Source: Balneolaceae bacterium (GTDB lineage: Bacteria > Bacteroidota > Rhodothermia > Balneolales > Balneolaceae). Taken from it: a stretch of DNA of 42,184 bases. Below are positions 7,780 through 16,739 of the stretch, one piece after another; position 1 is the stretch's first letter; the number at the start of each line of letters is the position of its first letter. Below the pieces are notes generated by a model. The model was not told the origin of the DNA and did not search any database. It saw only the letters and a list, made by a program, of their open reading frames with translations. The position numbers and the translations under genes were made by a program. Where the stretch lies: NCBI GenBank assembly GCA_009711805.1, contig VEMX01000020.1, forward strand, positions 1 to 42,184, given 5' to 3'.

Positions 7780-8025
7780 ATGAAAACTATTGCCCAGCTC
7801 TCTTATATCCCCTTGTCGACAGAAGATCCAAGAGAAAAAGTACAAGAGCTGCTTGAACACCTCGCACAATATGACGTCAAGATTGAGGTAGGTTATATGT
7901 CTACAACCATTATTGGTCAACCTGAGGTTGTTTTTGAAGTAATAGAAGAGCTCTACAAAACAATGACACTGGAAACCAACAGATTCCGTTTCCACATTGA
8001 GCTGCTATCTCCTTTAAACGAGTAA
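7780..8025 (+). CDS. Thiamine-binding-like protein, MTH1187/YkoF family
   Basis: This 81-residue soluble protein has the alternating beta-alpha pattern of the MTH1187/YkoF-like (thiamine_BP) family: an opening strand IAQLSYIPLS, helix EKVQELLEHLAQY, strand KIEVGYMSTTIIGQ, helix EVVFEVIEELYKTM and strand RFRFHIELLS. Family members bind thiamine or related compounds as dimers of ferredoxin-like folds, and the physiological role is often unknown. It is slightly shorter than the usual ~95-100 residues. A T-rich stretch just after the stop (8030-8060) may aid termination. No thiamine transport or synthesis gene is next to it. Confidence 0.6.
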   Translation: MKTIAQLSYIPLSTEDPREKVQELLEHLAQYDVKIEVGYMSTTIIGQPEVVFEVIEELYKTMTLETNRFRFHIELLSPLNE

Positions 8026-8124
8026 AAACTTTTTTTTGGTTTTTTATTCCGTTTTTGAGTTTGATGCATCTGTTAGCTAAAAATGCCGGGACCTATACAT
8101 TCCTGTGGTGTAGTAGAAGCCTTG

Positions 8125-8132
8125 TATATTTG
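8125..8132 (+). promoter_or_regulatory. Candidate -7 element TATATTTG for the DUF4174 gene
   Basis: TATATTTG matches the Bacteroidota sigma-A -7 consensus TAnnTTTG exactly and lies 42 bp before the ATG at 8175. At the expected -33 position there is only a weak TTC. A similar TTGTATATTG word occurs at 31251-31260 ahead of etfB. Confidence 0.45.
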
Positions 8133-8174
8133 AGGTCCATGCACAAGGTATAGATCTTTATTCAATCATATATT

Positions 8175-8546
8175 ATGAATTCTTTTGATCTGGAAGACTT
8201 TAAGGGAACAAATAACGTACTCCTGGTTTCCTCTCCCCATAATTATGATTTTACCCTTTCGGCTCTTTATAAAGTTTTTGATAATAACCGGACCGATTTT
8301 AACCAGCGGGATATAAAAATATTCCACCTTACCGATCTCAATATTAAAAAGCCTTTTGGTGCACGTATTCCTGATTCATCTAAAGTTGACCTTATGGATT
8401 GTTTTGGTGTGCCTGAATCTGAATTTGTTATGATCCTGATTGGCAAAGACGGAATAGAAAAACTCAGAACCAACGATATTATTCAAGCTGATATACTTTT
8501 TGATCTCATCGATTCTATTCCACCCACTAAAGCTGTTAAGAAATAG
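8175..8546 (+). CDS. DUF4174 family protein (thioredoxin-like fold)
   Basis: The 123-residue protein matches the DUF4174 pattern. It has an opening strand NNVLLVSSPHNYDFTLSAL, a central strand IKIFHLTD, then EFVMILIGKDGIEKLRTNDII and a final helix ILFDLIDSIPPTK, where the GKDG-x-K-LR motif is characteristic. The fold is thioredoxin-like but has no CxxC, so no redox activity can be claimed. Function is unknown; members are often small secreted or cytosolic proteins. It is a single-gene unit with its own promoter candidate, convergent with the OPT transporter. Confidence 0.75.
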   Translation: MNSFDLEDFKGTNNVLLVSSPHNYDFTLSALYKVFDNNRTDFNQRDIKIFHLTDLNIKKPFGARIPDSSKVDLMDCFGVPESEFVMILIGKDGIEKLRTNDIIQADILFDLIDSIPPTKAVKK

Positions 8547-8661
8547 CAATACCTGCTACAGTTAACAAAACAAGTTATTTCTGATTCCCTCTGCATGTTA
8601 TACAAATAAACTGCATACAAGGTGTATGCCTATTGAACATGCAGGTTAATCAAGCTTCAGT

Positions 8662-10707
8662 CTACACTTTCTTTTTAATGGCTACGCGATACAACCAAAC
8701 CATAAAGCAGATAGCTGCCAATACGCCAAGTGTATCCGTGAGCCAGCCATATCCTTCCGGCATAATACGCAAGGAGTCCGTGCTTTCAGTAATTGCGAAA
8801 GGAATCGCCAGTATAATACCGATTAACGCTTCGCCCGTAATTAAGCCAGATGAAAATAAAAGTCCCCGCCGTTCAGCTTCTTCTGTTGCTTCAGTTTCAT
8901 CCTCGCCGTTCAGCCCGGCTCTTTTCCTAACTACCCTTGAGGCTCCCCAGGCAATCATACCTCCCAGAAAAATTGGTACCGATAACTCCAAAGGCAGGTA
9001 AATTCCAACAGCAACTGCTAATACAGGAGCCCTGAATTCTGTACCCCTGGCTTTTAATATCTGGTCTAATATGATAATTGCTACTGCCACAATCCCACCT
9101 ATGATAATCATGGCCCATTCCAGGTTTTGGGCAAACACTCCTTCAGCCACCGACTGCATCAACGTGGCCTGTGGTGCTGTAAGCATCTCTTCGGGATTCA
9201 TCCCTTCTCTTGGGAACACCCCTCCCAATCCATAGGCATTAAACAACAGGCTTAAAATTGGTGCAATTACTAATGCAGCGGCCACAACACCAACAATCTG
9301 CATAATCTGTTGTTTATAGGGAGTAGCACCTACCAGTTGTCCGGCCTTTAAATCTTGTAAGTTATCCCCTGCAAGTGCAGCGGCACAAGCTACCATAGCT
9401 CCAATAATAACAGCAGCGGCAGCCGCTGAAGTAGCCTTACTCATATCAGTGGTAAAATCAACTTGCGAACCCAGTATGGCCAGCAAGCACAGAGACGCTG
9501 CAAGTATAGTTGCAATGGTTACACCCGATATAGGATTATTGGAAGATCCAACCAAACCTGCCATATAACCAGCTACTGAGGAAAACAAAAAACCGGCAAA
9601 CAGTGAAAACACCACCCCAAAAATCATGGCTCCCCAATAAGCGCCACTGCTAACACTCAGGTGATCTACATCAATCACATAAATAAATACAAAGAAGATA
9701 GGCAGGGCCAGCCCTGCGATCCCCCACATTACCAGGTTGATCGGAGTATCCAACTCGGTTCGGGGAACCAATCCCGCTCCGTTACTTTTAAGTTCTTTAA
9801 CGGCAGCCATAGATGATTTCACCCCATCAACCAGCGGCTTGGCTAAGGATACCAAGGCCCATACACCGCCAACAACCATAGCGCCTACCCCCAGGTAACG
9901 AATCTTTGCACTCCAGATGGAGAGGGCTGCATCATAGCCTTCGGCGGAACCCACAATAGAAGCTATCTCACCGGCATCGGCCAGAGCCATATAAATAGGT
10001 ATTCCAAACAGCCAGGAAATCAAACCGCCGGCAAAAATAAGAATAGCAATATTAAGTCCGACAATGTATCCCACTGCCAGCAGGGCAACCGACAAATCCG
10101 TTCCAAATCCAAAAATAGATTTCCCAGCTTTTACTGAACCTCCTACTGAGCCGGCAAAAATCTTTAATCCTGTTTGACTCAGTTTAAAAAAAGCCGCAGC
10201 CACACCAGCCTGTATAATCATTTTAATACCTGCACCTCCTTCAGTACCGGCTTTCAGCACCTCACCGGTAGCCACACCCTCTGGGAATTGCAGATCGCTT
10301 TCAACAATAAGAGCCCTGCGTAACGGTATGGTAAATAAGACTCCCAATATCCCGCCAAACATGGCTATAGCTGCTGTTTGCATAAAGGGGAAATCCATCC
10401 AATACTTAAGTAAAATGAGCGCCGGCAATGTAAATATAACCCCCGCCGCTAAAGACTCTCCCGCCGATGCAGCCGTCTGCACGATGTTATTTTCCAGTAT
10501 ATTCGACTCTTTAAACAACCGCAGCACGGCCATCGAAATAACAGCAGCTGGAATAGATGCTGAGACAGTCATTCCTACTTTAAGTCCCAAATAGGCATTT
10601 GCCCCAGCTAATATAGCAGACAGTAAAAAGCCCAGGATAACAGCTTTTATAGTAATTTGAGGGAGATCATCTTCAGGAGAGATATACGGTTTGAAACTTT
10701 TGTTACT
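8662..10707 (-). CDS. OPT-family oligopeptide transporter
   Basis: This very hydrophobic protein of about 681 residues has some 14-16 membrane helices. The opening ITIKAVILGFLLSAILAGANAYLGLKVGMTVSASIPAAVISMAVLR and later NNIVQTAASAGESLAAGVIFTLPALI are strongly conserved in the bacterial OPT branch. OPT proteins take up peptides or metal chelates with protons; the bacterial substrates are largely unknown. I start it at the Met preceding SNKSFKPYISPEDD because the upstream in-frame Met adds a non-family N-terminus. It is 230 bp downstream of cysN on the same strand, probably a separate unit. Confidence 0.9.
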   Translation of the reverse strand, partial: SNKSFKPYISPEDDLPQITIKAVILGFLLSAILAGANAYLGLKVGMTVSASIPAAVISMAVLRLFKESNILENNIVQTAASAGESLAAGVIFTLPALILLKYWMDFPFMQTAAIAMFGGILGVLFTIPLRRALIVESDLQFPEGVATGEVLKAGTEGGAGIKMIIQAGVAAAFFKLSQTGLKIFAGSVGGSVKAGKSIFGFGTDLSVALLAVGYIVGLNIAILIFAGGLISWLFGIPIYMALADAGEIASIVGSAEGYDAALSIWSAKIRYLGVGAMVVGGVWALVSLAKPLVDGVKSSMAAVKELKSNGAGLVPRTELDTPINLVMWGIAGLALPIFFVFIYVIDVDHLSVSSGAYWGAMIFGVVFSLFAGFLFSSVAGYMAGLVGSSNNPISGVTIATILAASLCLLAILGSQVDFTTDMSKATSAAAAAVIIGAMVACAAALAGDNLQDLKAGQLVGATPYKQQIMQIVGVVAAALVIAPILSLLFNAYGLGGVFPREGMNPEEMLTAPQATLMQSVAEGVFAQNLEWAMIIIGGIVAVAIIILDQILKARGTEFRAPVLAVAVGIYLPLELSVPIFLGGMIAWGASRVVRKRAGLNGEDETEATEEAERRGLLFSSGLITGEALIGIILAIPFAITESTDSLRIMPEGYGWLTDTLGVLAAICFMVWLYRVAIKKKV

Positions 10708-10937
10708 CATAGATCTAATTGTGTGAAATTTCTTTGCCGTAAATAACAAAAAATCTCATCTCATGCACAATTTCTTCTCTCTCAAGCCTCATGCCAGATA
10801 CTTCGGGATCATTCAACAACAACTAAAGCGATCTCTGAATACTGAAAAGACATATATCCTTTCCTTGCTGATCGCCCATCTACTACTTCACCAAAAAAAC
10901 TTTCGGCTTTTTGTTTTAACAGCTGAACACCCGCTAA

Positions 10938-12224
10938 CTAAATAATCATCCCGGCACCAACGGTGTTGTTGGTAAATTCATCCACGATGATAAGACTGCC
11001 CGTTGAGCGGTTTCGGGAATAGCTATCGTAGAATAGCGGCTCGGTAGTTCTGATGCGGATACGGCCAATATCATTGAGGCCAATACTCAAGTCACCTTCA
11101 ACGCGATGGAGGGTATTGATGTCTACTTTATACTTCACTTCCTTCACTATACAGCGGGCCTGTTTGGTAGTATGACGAATGGTGTATTTGCCTCTCGGGT
11201 GAAGCTCCTCTTTATTTAGCCAGCATACCATCAGATCTATATCCTGCCCTACTTTAGGCTGATTATCCGGTTTGGCAAGCATATCTCCCCGGCTTATATC
11301 AATATCATCCTCAAGAGTCATCGACACCGACATGGGTGCAAAAGCCTCATCCACTTCCTCGTTATGGTTATGGATACTTTTAATTTTGCTGGTAAAACCT
11401 GAAGGCAGGGCTATGATTTTATCCCCCGGCTTGAATACTCCACCTTCTACTCTTCCGGCATATCCCCTGTAATCGTGAAATTCATTGGATTGAGGCCGGA
11501 CCACCCACTGAACGGGGTAACGGCAGTCTACATGATTATGATCACTGCCTACTTGTACATTTTCGAGTGTGTATAGCAGCGTGGAACCTCCATACCAATC
11601 CATCTTATCGGATTTCTCCACTACATTATCTCCATACAAAGCACTGATGGGTATGTAATGGATATCCGGCACATTCAGTTTGGAGGAGAACTCTTTATAC
11701 TGGCTTACCACATCTTTGTATACCTCTTCGGAATAATCTACCAGATCCATTTTATTCACACAAAGCACAATATGTTTGATGCCCAGCAACGAAGCTATAA
11801 ACGAGTGACGGCAGGTTTGTTCAATGACGCCAGCTCTTGCATCTACCAAAATAACCGCCAGGTTAGCTGTTGAAGCACCAGTAACCATATTACGGGTATA
11901 CTGGATGTGCCCGGGAGTATCGGCAATGATAAACTTTCGGCTTGGCGTAGAAAAATAGCGGTAGGCAACATCAATAGTGATACCCTGCTCTCTTTCAGCA
12001 GAAAGCCCATCGGTTAGTAAGGCGAGATTGGTATAATCATCTCCCTTCTTTTTGCTGGATTCTTCGATGGCTTCCATCTGATCATCAAAAATGGATTTTG
12101 AATCATATAAAAGTCTTCCGATCAATGTACTTTTGCCATCATCTACACTGCCAGCCGTGGTGAACCTCAATAGGTCCATATTCAGATATGCGTTTTCGGC
12201 TTTATTCTTATTTGTGCTTTGCAT
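10938..12224 (-). CDS. cysN: Sulfate adenylyltransferase GTPase subunit CysN
   Basis: CysN is the GTPase that drives CysD-catalysed formation of APS from ATP and sulfate. The 428-residue protein has an EF-Tu-like G domain with Walker A GSVDDGKS (25-32), DTPGH (102-106) and NKMD (157-160), followed by two beta-barrel domains. It ends without a fused APS kinase, in line with a separate cysC in this operon. Normally cysN follows cysD by a few bases. Here 533 bp separate them, filled by a four-helix-bundle gene with inverted repeats, so co-expression of the two subunits may be altered. Confidence 0.96.
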   Translation of the reverse strand: MQSTNKNKAENAYLNMDLLRFTTAGSVDDGKSTLIGRLLYDSKSIFDDQMEAIEESSKKKGDDYTNLALLTDGLSAEREQGITIDVAYRYFSTPSRKFIIADTPGHIQYTRNMVTGASTANLAVILVDARAGVIEQTCRHSFIASLLGIKHIVLCVNKMDLVDYSEEVYKDVVSQYKEFSSKLNVPDIHYIPISALYGDNVVEKSDKMDWYGGSTLLYTLENVQVGSDHNHVDCRYPVQWVVRPQSNEFHDYRGYAGRVEGGVFKPGDKIIALPSGFTSKIKSIHNHNEEVDEAFAPMSVSMTLEDDIDISRGDMLAKPDNQPKVGQDIDLMVCWLNKEELHPRGKYTIRHTTKQARCIVKEVKYKVDINTLHRVEGDLSIGLNDIGRIRIRTTEPLFYDSYSRNRSTGSLIIVDEFTNNTVGAGMII

Positions 12225-12262
12225 TATATCGTTTTCTGAAATTTATCGTCTGTGAGAATGTT

Positions 12263-12749
12263 GTGGTTAGTTTTTTAGTGCTCAGTTTTTGGTGTTGAGT
12301 TTTGCGGTTTTTACTATTGAGGTTAATAACCGGACAAGTTCTTTACTTTGTTTGATTTCATCCTGAAACTGTAAATCCACCATTTTGCTTTCTCTGAGCA
12401 ATTCTAACCAATAGAGAGATTCGCGTGCTTCTTTTGATGAAATTGACATTTTGTGAATAAAATCCTTCTTGGATTCTGCCGCAGAAGCTTCCCGGATATT
12501 CGCTCCAACACTTGTCCCACTTCTGAGCAATTGTTTCGAAATAACAAATTCCTTTTGCTTAACCAGCTTTTTATATAAGGCAACTATACTTAGTGCAAAC
12601 TTAAAACTCTTTTCATAAACAGGGCCATTTTCTGTCATCTTATTCCCTTAATTTTGTTAATCCTCACTAATAAGATCCATATTCACAGCAATCCTTACAA
12701 AATTCATCCCAACTAAAAACTAAAAACTGAGCACTAAAAAACTACCCAC
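12263..12749. mobile_element. Inverted-repeat-bounded unit carrying a four-helix-bundle gene, inserted between cysD and cysN
   Basis: A 39-bp left repeat (12263-12301, containing GTTTTTTAGTGCTCAGTTTT) and a 39-bp right repeat (12711-12749) are inverted copies with 35 of 39 matches by hand. Between them is one gene, 12282-12638. The left repeat overlaps the gene's 3' end and encodes its last residues and stop. The arms are built of short words such as AACTAAAAACT. No transposase is present, so movement would need help in trans. No clear target duplication is seen. The unit interrupts an operon that is otherwise contiguous in most bacteria. Calling it mobile is inference. Confidence 0.65.
12282..12638 (-). 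CDS. Four-helix bundle protein (23S rRNA intervening-sequence/S23 family)
   Basis: The 118-residue protein shows the family pattern: helix 1 EKSFKFALSIVALYKKLV, the signature KQLLRSGTSVGANIREASAAESKKDFIHKMSISSKEARESLYWLELL and a last helix EIKQSKELVRLLTSIVKTAKL. The family includes proteins coded in intervening sequences of 23S rRNA genes and is related to the Avd accessory protein of diversity-generating retroelements. Its biochemical function is not established; a nucleic-acid role is suspected. Here no rRNA and no reverse transcriptase is nearby. The terminal residues LNTKN and the stop lie in the flanking inverted repeat. Confidence 0.9.
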   Translation of the reverse strand: MTENGPVYEKSFKFALSIVALYKKLVKQKEFVISKQLLRSGTSVGANIREASAAESKKDFIHKMSISSKEARESLYWLELLRESKMVDLQFQDEIKQSKELVRLLTSIVKTAKLNTKN

Positions 12750-12757
12750 TAATCACT

Positions 12758-13663
12758 CTAAAAATACCCCTGTTTCTTACGTTCTTCCATGGCCGCTTCA
12801 GAACGTTTGTCATCGGCACGCCCGCCCCGTTCTGTAATCCTTGCCGAGGCTACCTCCTGGATAATATCTTTCAGCGTTGAAGCTTCCGAAACCACAGCTC
12901 CCGTGCAGGTTACATCTCCAATGGTTCTAAAGCGGATGGTTTTCTCCACAATTTCCTCATGCTCAAAATTCTGAATAAAGCTTGATGATGCCAACAATGT
13001 ACCATCCCGCTCAAACACTTCCCGTTCATGTGAAAAGTACAATGATGGAATTTCAATTTCTTCTGAAGCTATATACTGCCATACATCCATTTCCGTCCAA
13101 TTACTGAGTGGAAACACGCGGAAGTGCTCACCATATTCTTTATTGGCATTGAACAGGTTCCAGAGTTCAGGACGCTGATTTTTCGGATCCCACTGCCCAA
13201 ACTCATCACGGTGCGAGAAAAACCGTTCTTTGGCCCGGGCTTTTTCCTCATCGCGCCGGGCGCCGCCAAAGGCGGCATCAAATTTATGTTCTTCCATAGC
13301 ATCCAGCAGTGTGGTAATTTGCAGGGAATTCCGGCTGGCTCGCGGACCTTTTTCTTCCTTCACCTTTCCGGCATCAATTGAATCCTGCACCTTAGATACA
13401 ATCATTTCTATACCCAGTTCCTTTGCCAGGTTATCACGAAACTCAATGGTTTCATCAAAATTATGTCCGGTATCTACGTGCAAAAAAGGAAATGGTATTT
13501 TACCCGGATAAAATGCTTTTTTGGCCAGATGTGCCATACAAATGGAATCCTTACCTCCGGAGAATAACAAAACGGGCTTCTCGAACTGAGCCGCCACCTC
13601 CCGCATAATTAAGATTGCTTCTGATTCCAGTTGCTGTATATGATTTAGTTTATAGGATCTCAT
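12758..13663 (-). CDS. cysD: Sulfate adenylyltransferase subunit CysD
   Basis: CysD is the adenylyl-transferring subunit of ATP sulfurylase and works as a complex with CysN. The 301-residue protein belongs to the PAPS-reductase-like N-type ATP-pyrophosphatase fold. The PP-loop SGGKDS is at 35-40, HVDTGHNFDET follows, and the C-terminus with ARITERGGRADDKRSEAAMEERKKQGYF is typical of CysD. Length is normal. It starts 9 bp after cysC. Its stop codon is only 8 bp from the right inverted repeat of the four-helix-bundle unit. Confidence 0.97.
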   Translation of the reverse strand: MRSYKLNHIQQLESEAILIMREVAAQFEKPVLLFSGGKDSICMAHLAKKAFYPGKIPFPFLHVDTGHNFDETIEFRDNLAKELGIEMIVSKVQDSIDAGKVKEEKGPRASRNSLQITTLLDAMEEHKFDAAFGGARRDEEKARAKERFFSHRDEFGQWDPKNQRPELWNLFNANKEYGEHFRVFPLSNWTEMDVWQYIASEEIEIPSLYFSHEREVFERDGTLLASSSFIQNFEHEEIVEKTIRFRTIGDVTCTGAVVSEASTLKDIIQEVASARITERGGRADDKRSEAAMEERKKQGYF

Positions 13664-13672
13664 AGCTTTGCC

Positions 13673-14209
13673 TTAAACCAGTGCTTTGTGATTATCTAAA
13701 TAGTCAATTACTTGTTGTACGGCCTCTTCAAGGCTAATACCGGTAGTATCAATTTCGAGTTCCGGGGCTTCGGGGGGCTCATAGGGATCATCCAAACCGG
13801 TAAAGTTTTTAATGTCTCCTTTTCGGGCTTTTTCATAAAGTCCTTTTACATCCCGGCGTTCACATTCTTCATAGGGGGTAGAAACATAAATCTCGGTAAA
13901 ATCCTCACACATATTCCGTACAAAATCCCGTGCTTCCCGGTAGGGAGATACAAAGGAAGCCAGTACAAACACCTTGTGCACCTGAAGCCGGCTTGCCAGA
14001 TATCCTACCCGTTTTATATGCGAATTGCGTTCTTCTTTTGAAAATCCTGTTTTGGGGAAAATATCCCGGATCACATCTCCATCCAGGTGTTCCACTTCGT
14101 ATCCCCGTTCTGCCAGCATTTTAAACATACGTTCCGAAATAGTGCTTTTGCCTGAACCCGACAGCCCGGTAAACCATAATACCGTTGGTTTCCATTTTTT
14201 CATATTCAT
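13673..14209 (-). CDS. cysC: Adenylylsulfate (APS) kinase CysC
   Basis: CysC phosphorylates APS at the 3' hydroxyl to give PAPS, the sulfate donor for reduction or for sulfotransferases. The 178-residue protein has Walker A GLSGSGKS (15-22), the DGD switch region (43-45, EHLDGDVIRD) and FVSPYREARDFVR near 85-97 with the conserved Ser. Other signatures are IYVSTPYEECERRDVKGLYEKARKG and a C-terminal lid. It is a stand-alone kinase, matching a cysN without fusion. The start ATG lies 5 bp after the cysQ stop. Confidence 0.97.
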   Translation of the reverse strand: MNMKKWKPTVLWFTGLSGSGKSTISERMFKMLAERGYEVEHLDGDVIRDIFPKTGFSKEERNSHIKRVGYLASRLQVHKVFVLASFVSPYREARDFVRNMCEDFTEIYVSTPYEECERRDVKGLYEKARKGDIKNFTGLDDPYEPPEAPELEIDTTGISLEEAVQQVIDYLDNHKALV

Positions 14210-14214
14210 CTATC

Positions 14215-14961
14215 CTAAAGACCTATTACAAAATTAGGGTTGAGCAAGTCTTCCTTGTTATACTTAATCCCCGATTCAAAAACTCCTTCTTTCGCCGAAT
14301 AGCGATATACGGCATCTCCGGCAGCCACATCCCATTCCATGGTTGGCCCCATCCGGGGATATAAATCGGCCGTACCGTCAGCCACCTTACAGATTTTGAG
14401 AGAACTCCCCGATTTAATGCGTTCCTTAACTTTAATACCTTCATCCTTCAGGTAATTCTCGAGGGCATCAGATCCATGCGAACGGCTTTCGACAATACTG
14501 AGTTCTTCACTTTTGTCGGCTGCTTTGGAATAAATTTGTTCGGCCTTGCTGTTCCCATCCTTTTTGAAGGAACCTAAACTTTCTTCGGCATAGTACAGTA
14601 CTTCTTTATCCGGAGCATACACGACCCCCAGTGTGGGCTTACCTTTTTCGATCAGTGCAATGTTTACGGTAAACTCTCCATTCTTCTTAATGAATTCCTT
14701 AGTTCCATCCAGCGGATCTACCAGCCAAAAACGGTCCCACCCTTTGCGTTCTTTATAATCAGGAACTTCGGATTCTTCTGAAATAACCGGAGTTTCGGGA
14801 TCTATTTGTTTTAAGGCTGAAACTATAATGTGATGTGCGGCAAGGTCGGCCTTGGTTAGTGGGGAATCATCATCTTTGGTAATTACCTCCACATCCGTTG
14901 TGTAAAATTTGAGTATCACCTGGCCAGCCTGTTCTGCGGTCTCTATAATCTGTTTGAGCAT
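14215..14961 (-). CDS. cysQ: 3'(2'),5'-bisphosphate nucleotidase CysQ
   Basis: CysQ removes the 3' phosphate from PAP (and can act on PAPS), recycling the by-product of PAPS-using enzymes. It belongs to the inositol-monophosphatase superfamily. The metal-binding motifs are the EE pair in VISEESE, DPLDGTKEFI near the middle of the N-half, and WDVAAGDA near the C-terminus. I place the start at the Met of MLKQIIETAEQAG, which leaves 8 bp after the transporter gene; an upstream Met would overlap that gene by 13 bp. In this operon PAP recycling fits better than the histidinol-phosphatase role of related HisN proteins. Confidence 0.92.
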   Translation of the reverse strand: MLKQIIETAEQAGQVILKFYTTDVEVITKDDDSPLTKADLAAHHIIVSALKQIDPETPVISEESEVPDYKERKGWDRFWLVDPLDGTKEFIKKNGEFTVNIALIEKGKPTLGVVYAPDKEVLYYAEESLGSFKKDGNSKAEQIYSKAADKSEELSIVESRSHGSDALENYLKDEGIKVKERIKSGSSLKICKVADGTADLYPRMGPTMEWDVAAGDAVYRYSAKEGVFESGIKYNKEDLLNPNFVIGL

Positions 14962-14969
14962 TTGCTTCT

Positions 14970-16739
14970 TTAAAATTCCCAAAATTGAGGTACTAAAGAT
15001 ACCGTTATCGCTGCTACTATCAAATTTAAAGGTAAGCCTATCTTTATGAAATCAGTATATCTGTATCCCCCCGGTCCATATATCATCAGGTTGGTTTGAT
15101 AGCCTATTGGAGTCGAGAAACTTGAGGAGGCGGCAATGATCATCACAATGGCAAATGGCACAAAGTTAAGCCCCATGGAAGTAGCCAGTGAAAAGGCAAT
15201 TGGAAATATCAAAACAGCCGCTGCATTATTTGTAATCAACTCTGTAAGCAGCCAGGTGGCTATGTAAGTTAAGAATAAAGCCATCACCGGGCTATCTCCC
15301 GCCATGCCCAACAAACCGGAAGCCAAATGTTCGGCCACTCCGGTAATCTTTAAAGCCTCGCCCAGCCCCAGCGATGAGGCTATAGCCAACAGCACTCTCC
15401 AGTCGATACTTTCGAGGGCTGTGGCATATCTGAAACACCGTGTAATTAACAGCACAGCACCTGCTACTATAGCCGCCTGAAACATACTTAACACTCCGGT
15501 TGCGGCCAGGGCTACCATGCCAAATAATGTAAAGCCTGCAATACCTGCTTTCTTTGTGCTTACCGGAGATGAATCTTCAATAGGGCTTACCAGGTAAAAA
15601 TCATTTGAGTTGCGGTACTTCTTAATGAAATTGGGCATAGACTCCAGCAGAAGCACATCACCGCTCTTGAGCACAATATCTCCAATTTTCTCGTGCACCC
15701 TTTCCCCATTGCGGGATACCGCCAACACCACCGCATCATATCGATCTCTAAACTTTCGTTCTTTGATCGTTCCTCCAATAATGGGATTTGATCTTGAAAC
15801 TACAGCCTCTATCATTTGGCGTTCGTTTCTGGGAGCATTTAACTCAAATACTTGTTTGGTAGCTGGGTTTAATCCCGGCATTTTCTGCAAATCAACAATG
15901 GAATCAATAATACCGGTAAAGATCAGGCGATCTCCTGTTTTTAGCATTTCATAAGGACCAACAGCCGGTATTGTTCGTTCTTTACGTTGTATTTCTGCAA
16001 GGTACAAGCCAGGCAATTGTCTCAGTCCGGCATTTTCAATGGTTTGATTGGCCAGGTTGCTTCCCTTTCCCACAATCATCTCTATTGTGTATTCTCTTGG
16101 ATCTTCAAAAATTTCCATACTGGATCCTCGCTCCGGAAGCAATTTATCTCCAAAAATAGCCAGGTATATAAATCCAGCTATCGCACAGGGAATACCAATA
16201 AGCGCCGGTTCAAATATTCCCAGTGACCGAATCGAAGCTTCTTCAATCAATAAGCCATTGATAATAAGGTTGGTGCTGGTACCTATGAGCGTACAGGTAC
16301 CACCCAATATGGCAGAATAACTCAGGGGAATCAAAATCTTAGAAACCGGTATAGATACTTTTTTGCTCCATCTCTCCAGGGCCGGGATAAAAGAGGCTAC
16401 AACCGGGGTGTTGTTGAGAAATGCACTCATAACCATGGTTGGTGCCATAATGCGCAGCTGTGCTTTTTTTACCGTGCGGGTTCTCCCCATCACCCGCTGT
16501 ACAATAACCTGTATTGCCCCTGTTTCTTTCAGCCCCGCAGCCACAACATATAAAGCAGCTATGGTAAGCATACCTTCATTAGAAAAACCTGACAATGCAT
16601 TCTCTACCGGTACTATACCTGCTATAAAAAGAAGCGATAATCCCCCAAACAGGACAAGATCAACCGAAAGCGTGGTACTAATCAACAGTACCAAACAGCA
16701 AACAATTACCCCAATAACAGCCCATCCTTCAAATATCAT
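14970..16739 (-). CDS. SLC13/SAC1-type anion transporter with two TrkA-C domains (likely sulfate uptake)
   Basis: The 589-residue protein has two transmembrane halves (about 1-200 and 395-589) of the DASS/ArsB-NhaD superfamily. The N-half has FLNNTPVVASFIPALERW and GTCTLIGTSTNLIINGLLI; the C-half has ELITNNAAAVLIFPIAFS and TPIGYQTNLMIYGPGGY. Between the halves are two RCK_C/TrkA-C domains (about 214-290 and 305-385, the second with SGDVLLLES). This layout matches SAC1-like and SLC13-like sulfate transporters. As first gene of the cysQ-cysC-cysD-cysN operon it probably imports the sulfate that they activate. Substrate is inferred from context. Confidence 0.88.
   Translation of the reverse strand: MIFEGWAVIGVIVCCLVLLISTTLSVDLVLFGGLSLLFIAGIVPVENALSGFSNEGMLTIAALYVVAAGLKETGAIQVIVQRVMGRTRTVKKAQLRIMAPTMVMSAFLNNTPVVASFIPALERWSKKVSIPVSKILIPLSYSAILGGTCTLIGTSTNLIINGLLIEEASIRSLGIFEPALIGIPCAIAGFIYLAIFGDKLLPERGSSMEIFEDPREYTIEMIVGKGSNLANQTIENAGLRQLPGLYLAEIQRKERTIPAVGPYEMLKTGDRLIFTGIIDSIVDLQKMPGLNPATKQVFELNAPRNERQMIEAVVSRSNPIIGGTIKERKFRDRYDAVVLAVSRNGERVHEKIGDIVLKSGDVLLLESMPNFIKKYRNSNDFYLVSPIEDSSPVSTKKAGIAGFTLFGMVALAATGVLSMFQAAIVAGAVLLITRCFRYATALESIDWRVLLAIASSLGLGEALKITGVAEHLASGLLGMAGDSPVMALFLTYIATWLLTELITNNAAAVLIFPIAFSLATSMGLNFVPFAIVMIIAASSSFSTPIGYQTNLMIYGPGGYRYTDFIKIGLPLNLIVAAITVSLVPQFWEF

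Noticed and set aside
10763-10945. 60-codon plus-strand open frame between the OPT and cysN genes
   Set aside because: No recognisable fold or family, no start context, and it runs into the cysN 3' end on the other strand.
12225-12757. A diversity-generating retroelement, because the four-helix-bundle family is related to Avd
   Set aside because: No reverse transcriptase, template repeat or variable repeat is present near either four-helix-bundle gene.
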